Shown here piece by piece: positions 5,819 to 12,540 of a stretch of 12,919 bases of DNA. The stretch lies in contig JAAZOO010000462.1 of NCBI GenBank assembly GCA_012797715.1, forward strand, positions 1 through 12,919, read 5' to 3'. The position numbers and the translations under genes were made by a program. The notes under the pieces were generated by a model, which made no database searches, had not been told where the DNA came from, and was given only the letters and a program-made list of their open reading frames with translations. Origin of the DNA: Geobacteraceae bacterium (GTDB lineage: Bacteria; Desulfobacterota; Desulfuromonadia; Geobacterales; Geobacteraceae). Position 1 is the stretch's first letter. Each line of letters opens with the position of its first letter.

Positions 5819-8589
5819 GCCACCGCCTCGATGCATTTCGGGCAGATGGTGGGATACCGGTCATCCTCGCCAATCCGCTCATCGTAGCACCAGCACCGCT
5901 CGCACTTCCCGCCCGGCGCGGCCTCGACTCGGATCGTGAGACCGGCTATCCCTTCCGCAGCCACAGTGTCTCCCGCCAGTTCATCCACCAGGTCAACCTT
6001 GGACACAATGAAAATACTCTTCAATTCACCGGCATACTCCCGGAGGAAACCGAGAAGTTCGGCCGGGGCGCTGAGCGTCACCGCGGCGTCGAGGGAATGG
6101 CCGATGGTTTTCCGGACGCGGGCCATCTCCAGAGCCTTGGAAACCTCTCCCCGCACCTTGATGATGGTATCCCACCGTTCCGTCAACCGCTCGTCACGGA
6201 ATTCGGGAGCCGGCTCCGGGAAACCCGCCAGATGGACACTCTCGCAGGCCTGCTTGGGCAAGTGCCACCAAACCTCGTCGGCGGTGAAGGAGAGGACCGG
6301 AGCAAGGAGCCTGACCAGGGAATCAAGGATCCGGTAGAGGGCGGTCTGGGCGCTGCGTCGCTTGCGGGAGTCGCGCCTGCTGGAGTAGAGGCGGTCCTTG
6401 AGGATGTCCAGGTAGAAGGCGCTCATTTCCACGCTGCAAAAGGCGTTGACCGCCTGGTAGATGATGTGGAATTCATATTCGTCGTAGGCCCGCAGCACCC
6501 GCTCCTTGAGGAGCTCCGTCTGGTGGAGGGCCCAGCGGTCCAGTTCGGCCATCTCGGCATAGGGAACGCTGTCCGTGGCGGGATCGAAATCGCTGATATT
6601 CCCCAGGATGTAGCGGCAGGTGTTGCGGATGCGGCGGTAGGCTTCGGAAACCCGGTTCAGGATCTCCTGGGAGATGCTGGTATCGTCCCGGTAGTCCTGG
6701 GCAGCGGTCCAGAGGCGGAGCACATCGGCGCCGAATTTCTTGATCACGTCTTCAGGCGACACCACGTTGCCCAGGGATTTGCTCATCTTGCGGCCCGCTC
6801 CGTCCAGGACGAAGCCGTGGGTGAGGACGCTCCGGTAGGGGGCCGTACCGCGCGTGCCGGCGCCCACGAGAAGCGAGGAATGGAACCATCCCCGATGCTG
6901 GTCGCTCCCCTCCAGGTACATGTCCGCAGGGGAGGCCAGGTTGTCGCGCGTCTCCAGCACGGCGGCATGGGACACACCGGAATCGAACCACACGTCCAGA
7001 ATGTCCATCTCTTTTTCCAGCTTGTCGCTGCCGCAGGCCGGGCAGGCGAAGCCGTCGGGAAGGAGCTCCCGGGCCTCCCGCTGGTACCAGACATCGGATC
7101 CGTGTTCGGCGAACTGGTCGGCCACGTGGCGCATGATCGCGGCATCGGCCACGGCCTCCCCGCATCCCTGGCAGAGAAAGGCGGTGATGGGGACCCCCCA
7201 GGAGCGCTGACGGGAGATGCACCAGTCGGGGCGTCCCTCCACCATGCCGTAGATCCGGTCCCTGCCCCAGTGGGGGATCCACGTCACCCGGTTGATCTCT
7301 TCCAGGGCCTTCTTGCGCAGGCCGTTAATCTCCATGCTGATGAACCACTGCTCGGTGGCGCGGAAGATGATGGGCTTCTTGCACCGCCAGCAGTGGGGAT
7401 AGGAGTGGGTTATCTCGGCCGCGCCAAGCAGCGCGCCGACCTCGGTCAGCTTCTCGATGACGCTTTTGTTGGCCTCGAACACCGGCTGGCCGGCGAAGAA
7501 CTCCACGTTTTCCAGAAACCGGCCCCGGTTGTCCACGGGGTTGTAGATGTCCAGGCCGAATTTCAGGCCCATTTCGTAGTCGTCCTGGCCGTGGCCGGGC
7601 GCGGTATGGACGCAGCCGGTGCCCGCCTCCAGGGTAACGTGCTCGCCCAGGAGGATCACCGAGTCCCGGTCGTAGAAGGGATGACGGCAGTTCTTCTTCT
7701 CCAGGACGCCCGCCTTGAACGTGGCGATGACCTCTCCCTCAACCCCGGTCCCCTTGCGGAACGCTTCCAGGAGGCCGGAGGCTACGATCAGCACCTCGCT
7801 TCCCGTATCAAGTGCCGCGTAGTCGAACTCGGGATGGAGGGATATCGCAAGATTCGCCGGGATGGTCCAGGGCGTCGTGGTCCAGATGACAACCGACACC
7901 TTCTTTCCGGACATTTCCGGGACCTGCCCTGAGATGTCATCCTTGAGGAGGAATTTCACGTAGATGGAGGGAGAACGGTGGTCGGCGTACTCCACCTCGG
8001 CTTCGGCCAGTGCCGTGACGCAGGAGGAACACCAGTGCACCGGCTTCTTCCCCTTGAACAGGCCGCCGTTTTCGGCGAACGCGGCCAGCTCCCGGGCGGT
8101 GATCGCCTCGTACTGGTAGTTCATGGTCAGGTAGGGATTCTCCCACTCTCCCAGGATGCCGAGGCGCTCGAACTCCTTTTTCTGTACCTCCACGAACTTG
8201 GCGGCATACTCCCGGCACAGCTTGCGCATCTCGGTCTTCGATATCTGGTGTTTCTTGGAGCCCAGATTCTTCTCCACCTGCAACTCGATGGGGAGGCCGT
8301 GACAGTCCCAGCCGGGAACATAGGGGGCCTCGAAGCCGTTCATCCGCTTGCACTTCAGGACGATGTCCTTCAGTATCTTGTTGAGCGCGTGACCGATGTG
8401 GATATGGCCGTTGGCGTAGGGTGGACCGTCATGGAGGATGTATTTGGGCTTGCCCCTGCCGGTCTCGGTCAGCTTCCCGTACAGTCCGATCTCCTCCCAT
8501 TTCTCCAGGATTTCCAGCTCCTTCTGGGTGAGATTGGCCTTCATGGGAAAATCCGTTGCGGGCAGGTTCAATGTGTCTTTGTAATCCAT
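5815..8589 (-). CDS. ileS: Isoleucyl-tRNA synthetase
   Basis: Class I aminoacyl-tRNA synthetase charging tRNA-Ile with isoleucine, with hydrolytic editing of valine. ATG at 8589 has AAGGA six bases upstream; 924 residues, close to the E. coli enzyme (938). Seen: PYANGHIHIGH with the HIGH motif at residues 64-67, the large CP1 editing insertion with the TTPWTIPAN segment, the catalytic KMSKS at 601-605, and the C-terminal zinc-finger cysteines 896, 899, 916 and 919 (CERC...CPKC), as in the bacterial IleS type that retains the C-terminal zinc domain. This type is usually mupirocin-sensitive; sensitivity is inferred from family. It shares ATGA with lspA downstream. The 217-bp upstream gap holds a repeat remnant; I see no T-box specifier stem or AGGGTGGNACCGCG-like element there and no confident promoter. 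Confidence 0.97.
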   Translation of the reverse strand: MDYKDTLNLPATDFPMKANLTQKELEILEKWEEIGLYGKLTETGRGKPKYILHDGPPYANGHIHIGHALNKILKDIVLKCKRMNGFEAPYVPGWDCHGLPIELQVEKNLGSKKHQISKTEMRKLCREYAAKFVEVQKKEFERLGILGEWENPYLTMNYQYEAITARELAAFAENGGLFKGKKPVHWCSSCVTALAEAEVEYADHRSPSIYVKFLLKDDISGQVPEMSGKKVSVVIWTTTPWTIPANLAISLHPEFDYAALDTGSEVLIVASGLLEAFRKGTGVEGEVIATFKAGVLEKKNCRHPFYDRDSVILLGEHVTLEAGTGCVHTAPGHGQDDYEMGLKFGLDIYNPVDNRGRFLENVEFFAGQPVFEANKSVIEKLTEVGALLGAAEITHSYPHCWRCKKPIIFRATEQWFISMEINGLRKKALEEINRVTWIPHWGRDRIYGMVEGRPDWCISRQRSWGVPITAFLCQGCGEAVADAAIMRHVADQFAEHGSDVWYQREARELLPDGFACPACGSDKLEKEMDILDVWFDSGVSHAAVLETRDNLASPADMYLEGSDQHRGWFHSSLLVGAGTRGTAPYRSVLTHGFVLDGAGRKMSKSLGNVVSPEDVIKKFGADVLRLWTAAQDYRDDTSISQEILNRVSEAYRRIRNTCRYILGNISDFDPATDSVPYAEMAELDRWALHQTELLKERVLRAYDEYEFHIIYQAVNAFCSVEMSAFYLDILKDRLYSSRRDSRKRRSAQTALYRILDSLVRLLAPVLSFTADEVWWHLPKQACESVHLAGFPEPAPEFRDERLTERWDTIIKVRGEVSKALEMARVRKTIGHSLDAAVTLSAPAELLGFLREYAGELKSIFIVSKVDLVDELAGDTVAAEGIAGLTIRVEAAPGGKCERCWCYDERIGEDDRYPTICPKCIEAVA

Positions 8590-8642
8590 GGCGTGTCCTT
8601 CCGATGTTAAAATAGAAACCCAAGAAACAAGGAACGTTCACC

Positions 8643-8780
8643 GTAGAGACGCAAAGGTCCCGGAATCTGAGTACATGCTCTCAAAAAGCCTCTGACAAGC
8701 GGTGACGCACACCTGATACCGCCAACGCCTCGAAACGTCTGCCGTTTTGGGTATTGCTCTGCGTACTCTGCGCCTCTGGG
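8643..8780. repeat. Degraded palindromic intergenic repeat (copy B)
   Basis: The arm GTAGAGACGCAAAGG (8643-8657) is matched in inverse orientation by CTCTGCGTACTCTGCG (8757-8772), with small differences, and the latter continues into GCCTCTGGGG. The same CGCAGAG/CTTTGCG arms occur at 3273-3346. It fills most of the 217-bp gap between the transglutaminase-like gene and ileS. I could not find open reading frame or direct target duplication evidence for a mobile element. Confidence 0.5.
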
Positions 8781-8806
8781 GTGTAGAGTATTTCCATACC
8801 TCTGGG

Positions 8807-10282
8807 CTATTTTCCGTATTCCGTCGTGATCACTTTGCCCGAAAGCTTGCCGATAAGCGCCGACAGCGGCGCCATGTCGTCGGAGGAATCACCCTCCACA
8901 AGCTTGATATGGGTTGCGTTGGCGGGTATCTCGCCGAAGGTGGGGTCCACAGGGAGCCAGTATCCCACGAAGCTTTCCGCCCAGCTGTGGTACAGGAACC
9001 CTTTCCCTTCCGCATAGACAAGCCCGGATACGAAGCGGGTCGGGATGCCGGCGGCACGGGCAAGGGAGACATAGAGCCGTGCGTGGGACTGGCAGTTTCC
9101 GGTCCGTTTCTCCAGGGTCTCCAGGGGAGTGCGGCTGTCGGTAACCGTATCCTCCACGTAGGCGGCAACCCAGCGGGTCAGCTTCTCCACTGCCGCCCTC
9201 GGCTCCGTTGTTCCGGAAAGGATTTCCGCCGCGCGCCGCGCCATCTCCGGATTGTCCGAGAGAATACGCTCCGATGACTCCAGGTAGCGACTCCGGTCAG
9301 CTGCCTCGGAGGACGGCCATCCACCCGATGTCGCAGCCAGATCCACGGTAAAGAGAACCTCACCGCCTTCCCGTCGCTCAACTCTCTGCACAGCATCCGA
9401 AATAAGCGGAAAACCCTCGGGAAATCCCGACAACGCAAGCGTCAGACGACGCGCAGCTGCCGGACGCTCGATGGGCGGCTCGATCCGGACCAGGCTGAAA
9501 TCGAGAATCAGGTCCTTCTTGGAGAGGGCGGCGTCCGTAAGGAACGACCGCGCAGAGGCCTCGCTTTCCAGGCGGGTCTCTATCATTCCGTCACGAACCG
9601 ATTCCCGGAGGGTTATGCCTGTCCCGTCAACCCATACATCATTGTCGACAAAGGGATACAGGTCATTACGCAGATGAACCGCATCCCGGCCATCCACCGT
9701 CTCGATCCCGATCACGGCAATGCGGACATCCTTCAGCGAAACCGATTCCGGGTCGAACATGGAGACACGGTATTTCTTCTTTTCCGCCACTCCCTGGAGG
9801 ATTGGATAGAGATTGAGGGCAGGAGGAGGATAGACGAGGCCCTTTTTCGGAAGGGATTTAGTCTTCCGTGTCCCCACAGACTCAATGGTAACCCGGATGG
9901 CCTTTTCACCCACATCCCCGCTGACCCGCCGGGGGCTGCCGTCAACCGTCAGTGAGACGTCGAAGGAGCGGAGCGAAAGGTCGCGGTTTACCGTATAGCT
10001 CTCCCGGGCCGTCATATCACGGCTGAAACCGAGCCCGGTCATCTTGACGGCACTCTCGCTCTCGATTCGATACCCCGCGGGAACTTCCCTGATGGTCGTC
10101 ACGGCAAAGCCGCTCCGCTCGTCGTTCAGGAAAATGCCGAACCAGGATTCTCCAAGGGGAAGATGCGGCGGAGTGGGCAGGGTCCGCGAAACCGCTGATG
10201 AAGGCATCCACAGGAATAGAAGGAGCAGCAGTATCGCCGGAAACACCGGCGGGAACAACGCCGGCAATGCTCTCCGCGCCAT
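8807..10282 (-). CDS. Secreted transglutaminase-like (papain-fold) protein of unknown substrate
   Basis: 491 residues. ATG at 10282 has AAAAGGAGA (10299-10291) with nine bases of spacing. The N-terminus is a signal peptide: basic MARR, a hydrophobic stretch at about residues 8-26, and a plausible cleavage after residue 30 or 32. Residues 40-330 form a beta-rich region starting with ESWFGIFLNDERSGFA that I cannot assign to a named domain. The C-terminal transglutaminase core carries a full Cys-His-Asp triad: Cys397 in RTGNCQSHA, His432 in YHSWAE and Asp446 in PVDPTFGE. In bacteria such cores often act as cysteine proteases or as cross-linking or deamidating enzymes in the cell envelope; which applies here is unknown. 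No membrane anchor is visible beyond the signal peptide. It reads toward ileS but is 217 bp away and has its own promoter. Confidence 0.85.
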   Translation of the reverse strand: MARRALPALFPPVFPAILLLLLFLWMPSSAVSRTLPTPPHLPLGESWFGIFLNDERSGFAVTTIREVPAGYRIESESAVKMTGLGFSRDMTARESYTVNRDLSLRSFDVSLTVDGSPRRVSGDVGEKAIRVTIESVGTRKTKSLPKKGLVYPPPALNLYPILQGVAEKKKYRVSMFDPESVSLKDVRIAVIGIETVDGRDAVHLRNDLYPFVDNDVWVDGTGITLRESVRDGMIETRLESEASARSFLTDAALSKKDLILDFSLVRIEPPIERPAAARRLTLALSGFPEGFPLISDAVQRVERREGGEVLFTVDLAATSGGWPSSEAADRSRYLESSERILSDNPEMARRAAEILSGTTEPRAAVEKLTRWVAAYVEDTVTDSRTPLETLEKRTGNCQSHARLYVSLARAAGIPTRFVSGLVYAEGKGFLYHSWAESFVGYWLPVDPTFGEIPANATHIKLVEGDSSDDMAPLSALIGKLSGKVITTEYGK

Positions 10283-10317
10283 ACTTTCTCTCTCCTTTTG
10301 ATTGCGTAGTGCGAGAT

Positions 10318-10347
10318 TTTATATCACAGAAAGCGCCGGACTGGCAA
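10318..10347 (-). promoter_or_regulatory. Sigma-70 type promoter for the transglutaminase-like gene
   Basis: Reading the - strand, TTGCCA (10347-10342) and TATAAA (10323-10318) are separated by 18 bases; each hexamer matches the consensus at five of six positions. Transcription would begin near 10311, leaving a ~29-base leader before ATG 10282. It is back to back with the + strand promoter at 10383. Confidence 0.6.
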
Positions 10348-10382
10348 CCGAAGAAACAGGCGAAAATAGCCGCAAAAATCCC

Positions 10383-10411
10383 TTGCCAAATATTTTCATC
10401 GTACATATACT
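10383..10411 (+). promoter_or_regulatory. Sigma-70 type promoter of the candidate small RNA
   Basis: TTGCCA (10383-10388) and TATACT (10406-10411) are separated by exactly 17 bases; each matches the consensus at five of six positions. The spacer and downstream flank are very AT-rich (TATATATAG follows). The start point would be near 10418. No protein frame with a ribosome binding site follows before the terminator at 10459-10499. Confidence 0.65.
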
Positions 10412-10417
10412 ATATAT

Positions 10418-10499
10418 AGAAAATAAGACGTTGCGAGAGTCCAACGACTCTCATTATGCCCTAGCCGATCGACCCTCCTGGTCGCTAGGGTGTTTTTTT
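10418..10499 (+). ncRNA. Candidate ~80-nt small RNA or terminated leader
   Basis: A well-placed sigma-70 promoter and a strong intrinsic terminator delimit a transcript of about 80 bases. It contains a perfect hairpin, GAGAGTC-CAAC-GACTCTC (10435-10452). A competing pairing, CGTTG (10429-10433) with CAACG (10442-10446), uses the loop of that hairpin, so two folds are mutually exclusive. The 3' part is the terminator stem with seven Ts. I see no start codon with a ribosome binding site inside. I do not recognise a known Rfam family: GEMM, fluoride, guanidine and T-box consensus elements are not evident. The next gene begins 230 bases farther on with its own sigma-54 type promoter, so a stand-alone RNA is favoured over a riboswitch, but a leaky leader cannot be excluded. 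Confidence 0.55.
10459..10499 (+). terminator. Intrinsic terminator of the candidate small RNA
   Basis: CCCTAGC (10459-10465) pairs with GCTAGGG (10484-10490) and GACC (10471-10474) with GGTC (10480-10483), giving 11 pairs with a five-base bulge (CGATC) on the left and a CTCCT loop. TG and seven Ts (10493-10499) follow. Confidence 0.8.
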
Positions 10500-10527
10500 A
10501 CCCTCCCTGTTTTTCAAAAAATGGATT

Positions 10528-10541
10528 GTGCAATTTTGCAC
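10528..10541. promoter_or_regulatory. Dyad GTGCAA-TT-TTGCAC, possible activator site
   Basis: A perfect dyad of six-base half sites separated by TT. A third related half site, GTGCC, follows at 10548-10552. The dyad centre is about 150 bp upstream of the start predicted for the sigma-54 promoter at 10661, a normal distance for an enhancer-binding protein site. The TGCAC/GTGC elements recall NtrC sites, but the spacing differs by one base. Confidence 0.35.
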
Positions 10542-10598
10542 CGTTTCGTGCCAGAGATGATACATCTCCCTTGACAGAAATAGACAAAAAACGGGATG

Positions 10599-10619
10599 CG
10601 TGACCTCCCATGTCTCACG
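10599..10619. promoter_or_regulatory. Dyad CGTGA-N11-TCACG upstream of the sigma-54 promoter
   Basis: Five-base half sites at 10599-10603 and 10615-10619, overlapped by a second short dyad CCTCC (10604-10608) with GGAGG (10619-10623). The centre is about 78 bp upstream of the predicted start, a plausible activator position. Short dyads like this also arise by chance. Confidence 0.25.
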
Positions 10620-10660
10620 GAGGGCGTTCTCCCTGCCCTTCCCTAGGGCTCGCAACAGTT

Positions 10661-10676
10661 TGGCACAATTATGGCA
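10661..10676 (+). promoter_or_regulatory. Sigma-54 (RpoN) -24/-12 promoter
   Basis: TGGCAC-AATTA-TGGCA matches the RpoN consensus TGGCAC-N5-TTGCA with one mismatch. The invariant GG at -24 (10662-10663) and GC at -12 (10674-10675) have the exact required spacing. The start would fall near 10687, about 45 bases before the ATG of the ribbon-helix-helix gene, and the site has the right orientation. Confidence 0.7.
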
Positions 10677-10731
10677 TAAAATTCCAAATATACATCCACA
10701 CTATGTTCTGAACCGCGCAGGGGAGACAGAT

Positions 10732-10917
10732 ATGGGAAGAATCAGAGAACATGCCCGATACAACGTGATTTCCATGAGAATCAGCGATGAAGAGCGGGAA
10801 ACTCTCCAGGAAATAATGCAGACGACACAGAAGAGCATGTCCGATATCATGAGAGAGGCAATGGAACTCTTCAAGAACAAGTGGTCAAAACCCCAGGTGG
10901 AAAACAAGGCCGCCTGA
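10732..10917 (+). CDS. Small ribbon-helix-helix (CopG/Arc-type) DNA-binding protein
   Basis: 61 residues from the ATG at 10732, which has GGGGAG (10720-10725) six bases upstream. The frame is open back to 10600, but that stretch spans the sigma-54 promoter and has no ribosome binding site. The sequence shows the ribbon-helix-helix pattern: beta strand YNVISMRIS (residues 10-18), first helix from DEERETLQEIMQ (19-30), turn, and second helix SMSDIMREAMELFKNK (35-50). In such dimers the strand inserts into the DNA major groove, so Asn11, Ser14 and Arg16 are the likely base-reading residues. The basic N-terminal arm (GRIREHAR) may add contacts. There is no toxin gene next to it, and the downstream gene is convergent, so it stands alone. 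Its targets are unknown; it could regulate itself, the adjacent small RNA or distant genes. Confidence 0.82.
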   Translation: MGRIREHARYNVISMRISDEERETLQEIMQTTQKSMSDIMREAMELFKNKWSKPQVENKAA

Positions 10918-10937
10918 AAGGCGCTCGGAATAGAAAA

Positions 10938-10967
10938 AGGACCGGCATGAACCGGTCCTCTTTTTTT
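10938..10967. terminator. Bidirectional intrinsic terminator between the RHH gene and cysS
   Basis: AGGACCGG (10938-10945) pairs with CCGGTCCT (10952-10959) around a six-base loop, followed by C and seven Ts on the + strand. The five As before the stem supply a T run on the - strand. It lies 20 bases after the small gene's stop and can also end cysS transcripts. Confidence 0.9.
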
Positions 10968-11003
10968 ATCGGTACTACGGCAGGTGGAATCGTCGGGGGG
11001 AAA

Positions 11004-11029
11004 CGAAGGATACCTTCGCCTCCCGAAGG
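11004..11029 (-). terminator. Weak hairpin after cysS
   Basis: CCTTCG (11013-11018) can pair with CGAAGG on either side (11004-11009 or 11024-11029), giving two alternative six-pair stems just beyond the cysS stop. There is no real T run on the - strand, so this may only protect the 3' end. Confidence 0.25.
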
Positions 11030-11042
11030 AAGACGTAAAGAC

Positions 11043-12524
11043 TTATTTGATTCTCCAGCGCGTCCCCTGTGGCGAATCGAGCAGCACGATGTTCCTGGCC
11101 AGAAGGTCGTCCCGGATCTGGTCGCTCCTGGCAAAGTCCTTTGCCTTTCGTGCTGCCGCCCGCTCCTCGATCAGTGCCTCGATCTCCTCGCGGTTGATCC
11201 CGAGTTCCGCCAGTTTTCTCTCCCGCGCCTTCTCCAGATAGACTTCGGGCCTGGTGCGGAATATCCCCAGCACCGCCCCGGCTTCCTCCAGAACGGCCGA
11301 CGCATGTGACAGGATCGATTTCAGCGCTTTGGAAGGCTTTCCACTTTCGGCAAGCGCCCGGTTCACCGCGCGGACCAGGTCAAAGATGTTCCCCAGCACC
11401 TGAGCCGTGTTGAAATCGTCGTCCATTGCCTCCCGGAAGCGCGCCGGGAAACCCTCCGTCTTCTCCAGCAACTCCCGCTCCGCCTCGTTCAGGGACTTTG
11501 CGTCGATCTTACCCGCATCGCCTCCAGCCCCCGATCCCAGCTCCTCCAGGCTCGCCAGTGCGGTGTAGATCCGGTCGAGACCGGCCTCAGCCTCGTTCAT
11601 GTTCTGTTCGGAAAAGTCCAGGGGCGACCGGTAATGGGCGGTCAGCAGGAAAAAGCGGAGCACCTCCGGGTCATACTTCTCCAGGACCTCCCTGATGGTG
11701 AAGAAATTTCCCAGGGACTTGCTCATCTTCTCGGAGTCGATATTGACGAAGCCGTTGTGGAGCCAGTATTTCACGAACGGCCTTCCGGTAGCGGCCTCGG
11801 ACTGGGCGATCTCGTTTTCGTGGTGGGGAAAGACCAGATCCTTGCCGCCGCCGTGGATGTCGATGGTCTCCCCCAGGAAGCGCATGCTCATGGCCGAGCA
11901 CTCGATGTGCCATCCCGGACGCCCTTTTCCCCAGGGGGAATCCCAAGAGGGCTCTCCCGGCTTGGCCTCCTTCCAGAGAACGAAGTCCATGGGGTGCTTC
12001 TTCCTCTCGTCCACCTCGATGCGGGCGCCGGCCTTCATGTCGTCCAGGTTCCGCTTGGAAAGCTTCAGGTATTCGTCGTATTTTTCGATGCTGAAGTAGA
12101 CGTCCCCTCCCGACTGGTAGGCGAAGCCTTTCTCCACCAGGGTCCGGACAATGCCGATGATATCCTCGATATGCTCGGTAGCCTTGGGCTCGAAAGTGGG
12201 CTTTGCCACCCCCAGGAGTTCCATGTCGCGGTCGAACTCGCCGATGAACCGCTCCGTAATCTCCCTGAAGTCCACCCCTTCCCGGTTGGCCCGGTTGATG
12301 ATCTTGTCGTCCACGTCGGTATAGTTGCGGACATAGGTCACGTCAAAACCGATGTGCCGCAGATAGCGGTAGATGACGTCGAATACGACGTTGGCGCGGG
12401 CGTGGCCGATGTGACAGTGGTCGTATACCGTTACCCCGCAGACATACATGGAAACCTTGCCTGGGGTGCGGGGGATGAACTCCTCTTTCCTGCCGGTGAG
12501 GGTGTTATAGACTCGAAATGGCAT
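11043..12524 (-). CDS. cysS: Cysteinyl-tRNA synthetase
   Basis: Class I synthetase charging tRNA-Cys. The frame starts at ATG 12536, but ATG 12524 is preferred: it has GAGG (12534-12531) six bases upstream, the outer ATG overlaps that site, and the inner start gives the family N-terminus MPFRVYNTLTG. Length is then 493 residues (E. coli 461), the excess being spread over the C-terminal half. Zinc ligands match E. coli numbering almost exactly: Cys29, Cys209, His234 and Glu238. The HIGH motif is at 38-41 and KMSKS at 266-270; IDIHGGGKDLVFPHHENE is intact. The C-terminal DALR-type and anticodon-binding region follows, with KAKDFARSDQIRDDL near the end. It lies 105 bp downstream of glnS in the same direction, with a repeat in the gap, and may be cotranscribed. 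Confidence 0.96.
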   Translation of the reverse strand: MPFRVYNTLTGRKEEFIPRTPGKVSMYVCGVTVYDHCHIGHARANVVFDVIYRYLRHIGFDVTYVRNYTDVDDKIINRANREGVDFREITERFIGEFDRDMELLGVAKPTFEPKATEHIEDIIGIVRTLVEKGFAYQSGGDVYFSIEKYDEYLKLSKRNLDDMKAGARIEVDERKKHPMDFVLWKEAKPGEPSWDSPWGKGRPGWHIECSAMSMRFLGETIDIHGGGKDLVFPHHENEIAQSEAATGRPFVKYWLHNGFVNIDSEKMSKSLGNFFTIREVLEKYDPEVLRFFLLTAHYRSPLDFSEQNMNEAEAGLDRIYTALASLEELGSGAGGDAGKIDAKSLNEAERELLEKTEGFPARFREAMDDDFNTAQVLGNIFDLVRAVNRALAESGKPSKALKSILSHASAVLEEAGAVLGIFRTRPEVYLEKARERKLAELGINREEIEALIEERAAARKAKDFARSDQIRDDLLARNIVLLDSPQGTRWRIK

Positions 12525-12540
12525 AAAAAACCTCATTAAG

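Noticed and set aside
6097..7932. 611-codon + strand open frame antisense to ileS
   Set aside because: It lies wholly within the well-supported ileS gene; long antisense frames are common in GC-rich DNA with strong third-position bias. The translation is low in complexity and matches no family I know.
8590..8806. T-box or other amino-acid-sensing leader of ileS
   Set aside because: I looked for the conserved T-box sequence and a terminator/antiterminator pair on the - strand and found neither.
10542..10553. Sigma-54 promoter on the - strand (CTGGCACG...GTGCA near 10536-10553)
   Set aside because: The GG and GC pairs are one base too far apart, and spacing is strict for RpoN.
10571..10599. 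Sigma-70 promoter with TTGACA at 10571
   Set aside because: The -35 is perfect, but no acceptable -10 hexamer exists at 16-18 bp spacing.
10600..10731. N-terminal extension of the ribbon-helix-helix protein (44 codons)
   Set aside because: It would begin upstream of the sigma-54 promoter, has no ribosome binding site, and the family pattern starts at the ATG at 10732, which has GGGGAG upstream.
10732..10917. Toxin-antitoxin system based on the ribbon-helix-helix protein
   Set aside because: No partner frame of toxin size lies on either side on the same strand; the upstream DNA is regulatory and the downstream gene is cysS in the opposite direction.
11634..12539. 301-codon + strand open frame antisense to cysS
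   Set aside because: Mirror frame of cysS with no ribosome binding site or family resemblance.
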